Source of the DNA: Solirubrum koreensis | GTDB lineage: Bacteria; Bacteroidota; Bacteroidia; Cytophagales; Hymenobacteraceae | Assembly (NCBI RefSeq): GCF_039541855.1 | Contig: NZ_BAABHA010000015.1 | Coordinates: 682,001 to 746,000, forward strand | Length of the DNA: 64,000 nucleotides | Direction: 5' to 3' | The notes under the pieces: generated by a model | The model's input: only the letters and a program-made list of their open reading frames with translations | Databases searched by the model: none | What the model was told of the DNA's origin: nothing | In this document: piece after piece, positions 62,901 to 64,000 of the stretch | Layout: each line of letters opens with the position of its first letter | Position numbering within the stretch: position 1 is the first letter of the stretch | Program-made: the position numbers and the translations under genes

Positions 62901-64000
62901 AGCGGGAACACAGCCTCCACCAGCACTGCCTACGGCTTGTACATCTCGTCGTCCGACGGGGTAGCCGGGCAGGAAAATGACTTCGTCAACAACCTGGTCT
63001 ACAACTTCAACGGCTCGGGCACGGAGTACGGCATCTACAACTCCGGCTCGGCCTTCGCCCGCTACTACTTCAACTCCGTTTCGCTGGACAACCCAAGCGC
63101 TACGGGCGCAACGCAGTCGACCTACGGCTTCTACCAAACCACCGCCGCGACGGGCATCGACTTCCGCAACAACGTGGTGTCGGTAACCCGAACGGGCGGC
63201 ACGGGCAGCAAGTACGCCGTGTATTGGTCTACCACGACTTCGGGCATCACCTCTAACTACAACGACCTGTACGTTGGCAGCGGTAGCCTGTACTTCACCG
63301 CCCGGTTCGGCAGCAGCAGCACCACGGGCATTAACTACGCCACGCTGGCTGATTGGAAAGCGGCCGCACCCGCACAGGATGCTAACTCCATTCAGGGCAA
63401 CCCCGGCTTCACCTCGGCCACGAACCTGATGCCCAACCCGGCCGACCCGAACAGCTACCACCTGAACGGCACCGGTGTGCAGCTGGCCTTGGTCAACCAG
63501 GACTTTGCCGGCAACCCGCGTCCCACCACGGTGGCCGCCGGTGCGCCGGATTTGGGGGCCTACGAGTTTACCCCCACAGCCCAGCCGAACGTGCTGACCA
63601 CCACGGGCACCTACGCCCTGGGGGGCACCCAGGAGTTCTTCTTCGCCGGCCGCCGGGTAGCCAGCATCACCTACGGCACCACGGGCACGCTGCCCACCAC
63701 GCTTACGGCCCGCTACTACCCCGGCACCAACCCGCGCAGCCCGCGCTCCGCGGCTCGGTACATGAACAGCTTCCTGGAGCTGGTGGCGTCTAACGATGGC
63801 ACGGGCTTTACCTACGACCTGACGCTGCACTACGACGACGCGCTGCTGGGCACCGTAACGCCCGAAACCGCGCTGCGCCTGACCCGCCGCGACCCGGTTA
63901 CGGGTTTGAACTTCTTCTTTGAAAGCGCGGTGGTGGATGCACTGGCCAATACGCTGACGCAAACGGGCCTGACGCAGTTCGGCGAATTCACCGGTTCCGA
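56973..64000 (+). CDS. Giant right-handed beta-helix surface protein (3' end off the window)
   Basis: At least 2,342 codons, open to the right edge. Signal peptide MHTPLLSFHPAFQKPSPLRG plus a hydrophobic core, cut near AWA-Q (39/40). It contains three parallel beta-helix modules (residues about 196-726, 840-1306 and 1717-2198). Each opens with a similar header (YTINNTLPTG, YTIDNTQATD, FTINSALPTG, then F-x-SF-x-x-A) and is rich in N-N and G-I turns. CARDB-like modules separate them (about 731-836, 1309-1416 and 1612-1713), with a MAM-like segment at about 1430-1610. The last visible part (from 2203) is an unassigned beta-rich domain. A sorting domain probably follows outside the window. The likely role is adhesion or carbohydrate binding at the cell surface; no catalytic residues were recognised. 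Confidence 0.88.
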   Translation, partial: MHTPLLSFHPAFQKPSPLRGLLTLLSLLVLLGSSTGAWAQTSGIFEGYVIVSANGGTNTYYDLNGTTQNTQTANPDFNGGNLGTFVFGETLTLRGAQLKTFKNSGDDVTGAQLQYRIYPGSSGTGSFTAINLPFDQNLPANGDQQWQQSAATVNLLAGLPSGTYTLEVYGEISTNSGARFYSDGGANYKATFTVSTQLLGTYTINNTLPTGARNFASFTAAINALNAQGVGGAVTFEVANSQTFTEIPPAITTSGSTGNLITFREATLSAGNLTDNPTIVVTGTAAATDAGITITGADYLVFDGINVAAATGSTTAEYGYLVRNTSDGANGAQNNTVRNARIVLNRANTASFGVMQTSSVTGGGASANTSNSTVSTNRFNKFHNLTIENSYGGIYLLTGNTGAQGYDDNTEVYNNIVGGTTAGDIGNGTNLTAGIRATRQNNLKVYGNTVRNVTVTSTSFSVYGIWIEGAYGPAQVYSNRISDIRIQGTSTSATGVVYGLRLDVDVAGTVTGHRITAYNNFVWNLLHNFTSTATATRRIIGIATQVGGTGANHFIDVLFNSVRIETPSTYTASSTAFESLTSGTGPVLTLRNNVFANFSAATTSTTPRRFAIVSSSASAFGNAGSTSDYNDLYAPNGMVGRGSSTDYATLTAWQNAYPGYGAGGANIDANSKNVDPLFTSATDLHLQTASPLRSAGVPVSAPVAVTTDIDGDPRKTLPDIGGDETPAAAVEVSLVAINGLTAPFAAGPVPVTLSVANTGTSALTSLTVSYTLNGTTTGPLVLDLSASPVAANSTGTVSLGSLTFLAGVNTLSVTISNPNGVADPSPANNTLSGSYTAGLSGQYTIDNTQATDINSRRFASFNDAATALINGGVLSAVTFNVLNGPYTERVVLTAIPGASATNTVTFNGNGRTLQYSTGTSALRAVVQLNGADYIIFDNLSINADVAGSTYGWAYHLTDGADFNTIRNSTITSSSTSTLSNYAGIVASGSATTATTAGNAANALTLQGNTIIGGFYGIILNGTSSTSLTTGHTIVNNEVRDFYLYGIDVESNDGPQIRGNNVHRTSRANVSTFYGIYLSAGVKNARVERNRVHSPFSGNTASTSTAYGLYISSADGVAGQENDFVNNLVYNFNGSGTEYGIYNSGSAFARYYFNSVSLDNQAATGATQLTYGFYQTLAATDIDFRNNVVSVTRTGGSGLKHALYHNTAGSAITSDYNDLYVGSGSLFFTGFDGTNSHATLADWRNATPHDDNSVQADPLFDTMAATPLTPTSGALDGRGTAISGITTDFAGTTRTSPPDMGAVEFTPAALDLGAVALVSPAPAGCYSATQPVVVRIQNLGGTAIDFSLNNATVSGSVSGAATQTFAPVTLSTGTLAANATRDVQIGTLDMTTAGTYTFEATAGVAGETNTSNNALATTSRTQNGTVTLTAQPTTVNFTGYTGANLSTVFPGWREAEGTTLPVGTASNWTSDAFANVSGGANGTAAKIALDAANEDGWIVSPRFAVTATTELSFDLALTASSATTATAFDADDVFEVRISTDCGVTYVPLRTFGAGTAISNTGQTETINLGAAYAGQEVILGFFATEGATGSTIVELFLDNITLRSPLADDAGVVAIIDPVMPFAPTTQTVSAQVQNSGSATLNSVTVNWTVNGVAQTPQTFTGLNLAPGATSGNLTLGTFDFSVPGPRFVVVATASQPNGNADQNAANDAFTRTVIPSLTGTFTINSALPTGGGNRNFVSFTDAAAALNTAGVAGAVTLNVDASSGPYTEQITLTTIAGASATNTITFNGNGRTLQFGSTTSAQRAVIKLDGADYVTLNNLNVVANPTGATYGWGIHLANEADHNQVLNSTITTDAASTSTSNFVGIVAVNSTSSLTATGNAANSTLIRGNTVVGGYRGIVLYGSTTTLNTGNIVENNQVREFYTDGIQLYGQSGAQVLGNEVSRPNRTAVSTFTGIAIEGSTRATTVARNRVHSPFSGNTASTSTAYGLYISSSDGVAGQENDFVNNLVYNFNGSGTEYGIYNSGSAFARYYFNSVSLDNPSATGATQSTYGFYQTTAATGIDFRNNVVSVTRTGGTGSKYAVYWSTTTSGITSNYNDLYVGSGSLYFTARFGSSSTTGINYATLADWKAAAPAQDANSIQGNPGFTSATNLMPNPADPNSYHLNGTGVQLALVNQDFAGNPRPTTVAAGAPDLGAYEFTPTAQPNVLTTTGTYALGGTQEFFFAGRRVASITYGTTGTLPTTLTARYYPGTNPRSPRSAARYMNSFLELVASNDGTGFTYDLTLHYDDALLGTVTPETALRLTRRDPVTGLNFFFESAVVDALANTLTQTGLTQFGEFTGS
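60234..60557 (+). repeat. Intragenic near-identical repeat, copy 1
   Basis: This 324-bp block inside the second beta-helix recurs at 62877-63200 in the third (offset 2,643 bp, a multiple of three). By eye about 94% of bases agree, with an uninterrupted identical run at 60336-60450. Flanking module DNA is far less similar. Confidence 0.8.
62877..63200 (+). repeat. Intragenic near-identical repeat, copy 2
   Basis: Second copy of the 324-bp block, inside the third beta-helix module; differences from copy 1 are clustered near 62927-62990 and 63090-63155. Confidence 0.8.

Noticed and set aside
61251..63962. 903-codon minus-strand open frame near the right edge
   Set aside because: It lies opposite the beta-helix protein, which has a signal peptide, ordered modules and internal repeats. 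The antisense translation is an artefact of codon bias.

Overview
The window comes from a Bacteroidota chromosome, most likely a Hymenobacter-like member of the Cytophagales. The coding DNA is GC-rich and AT-rich DNA is confined to promoter-like gaps. At least four secreted proteins end in a type A sorting domain of the type IX secretion system (T9SS). There are also MBG-domain adhesins, lipoproteins with a Gly/Ala-Cys lipobox and a TonB-dependent receptor with a carboxypeptidase-like N-terminal domain. The genus is inferred from style, not from a marker gene. No rRNA, tRNA, CRISPR array, integrase or transposase was seen.

Layout. 1-5684: a giant MBG adhesin on the minus strand, cut by the left edge. 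6284-7168: a disordered, highly charged protein. 7470-7775: a gap with minus-strand terminators and long-range complementarity that looks like a structured RNA. 7864-9610: aldose 1-epimerase and a small lipoprotein. 10106-13067: a PlsC-type acyltransferase convergent with a barrel-like protein that is overlapped by a lipoprotein phosphoesterase. 13477-16806: a two-component pair in which the response regulator is fused to a thioredoxin-reductase-like flavoprotein. 17138-20971: a secreted subtilase. 21190-26217: radA, a thioredoxin-fold protein without its cysteines, a radical SAM/SPASM protein and a small hypothetical protein, followed by a 21-bp tandem repeat array. 26594-36691: two T9SS cargo proteins and two paralogous M16 peptidases, with a MITE-like palindrome. 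36934-41500: a GH43 glycosidase divergent from galK-galT. 41599-51152: a probable minus-strand operon of three tail-collar proteins, a formyltransferase-fold enzyme and a 2,253-residue adhesin. 51600-56325: a lipoprotein nuclease, a TonB-dependent receptor and a DUF2383-type protein. 56973-64000: a giant beta-helix surface protein cut by the right edge.

How the parts fit. Most of the window encodes the cell envelope and the secretome: adhesins, secreted proteases, a nuclease, a glycosidase and a receptor, consistent with a scavenger that digests polymers outside the cell. galM, galK and galT supply three steps of the Leloir pathway, and the GH43 gene divergent from galK could feed it. The points most worth a second look are the collar/formyltransferase/adhesin operon, the redox-like two-component module that lacks its expected cysteines, the candidate structured RNA and the 21-bp tandem array.
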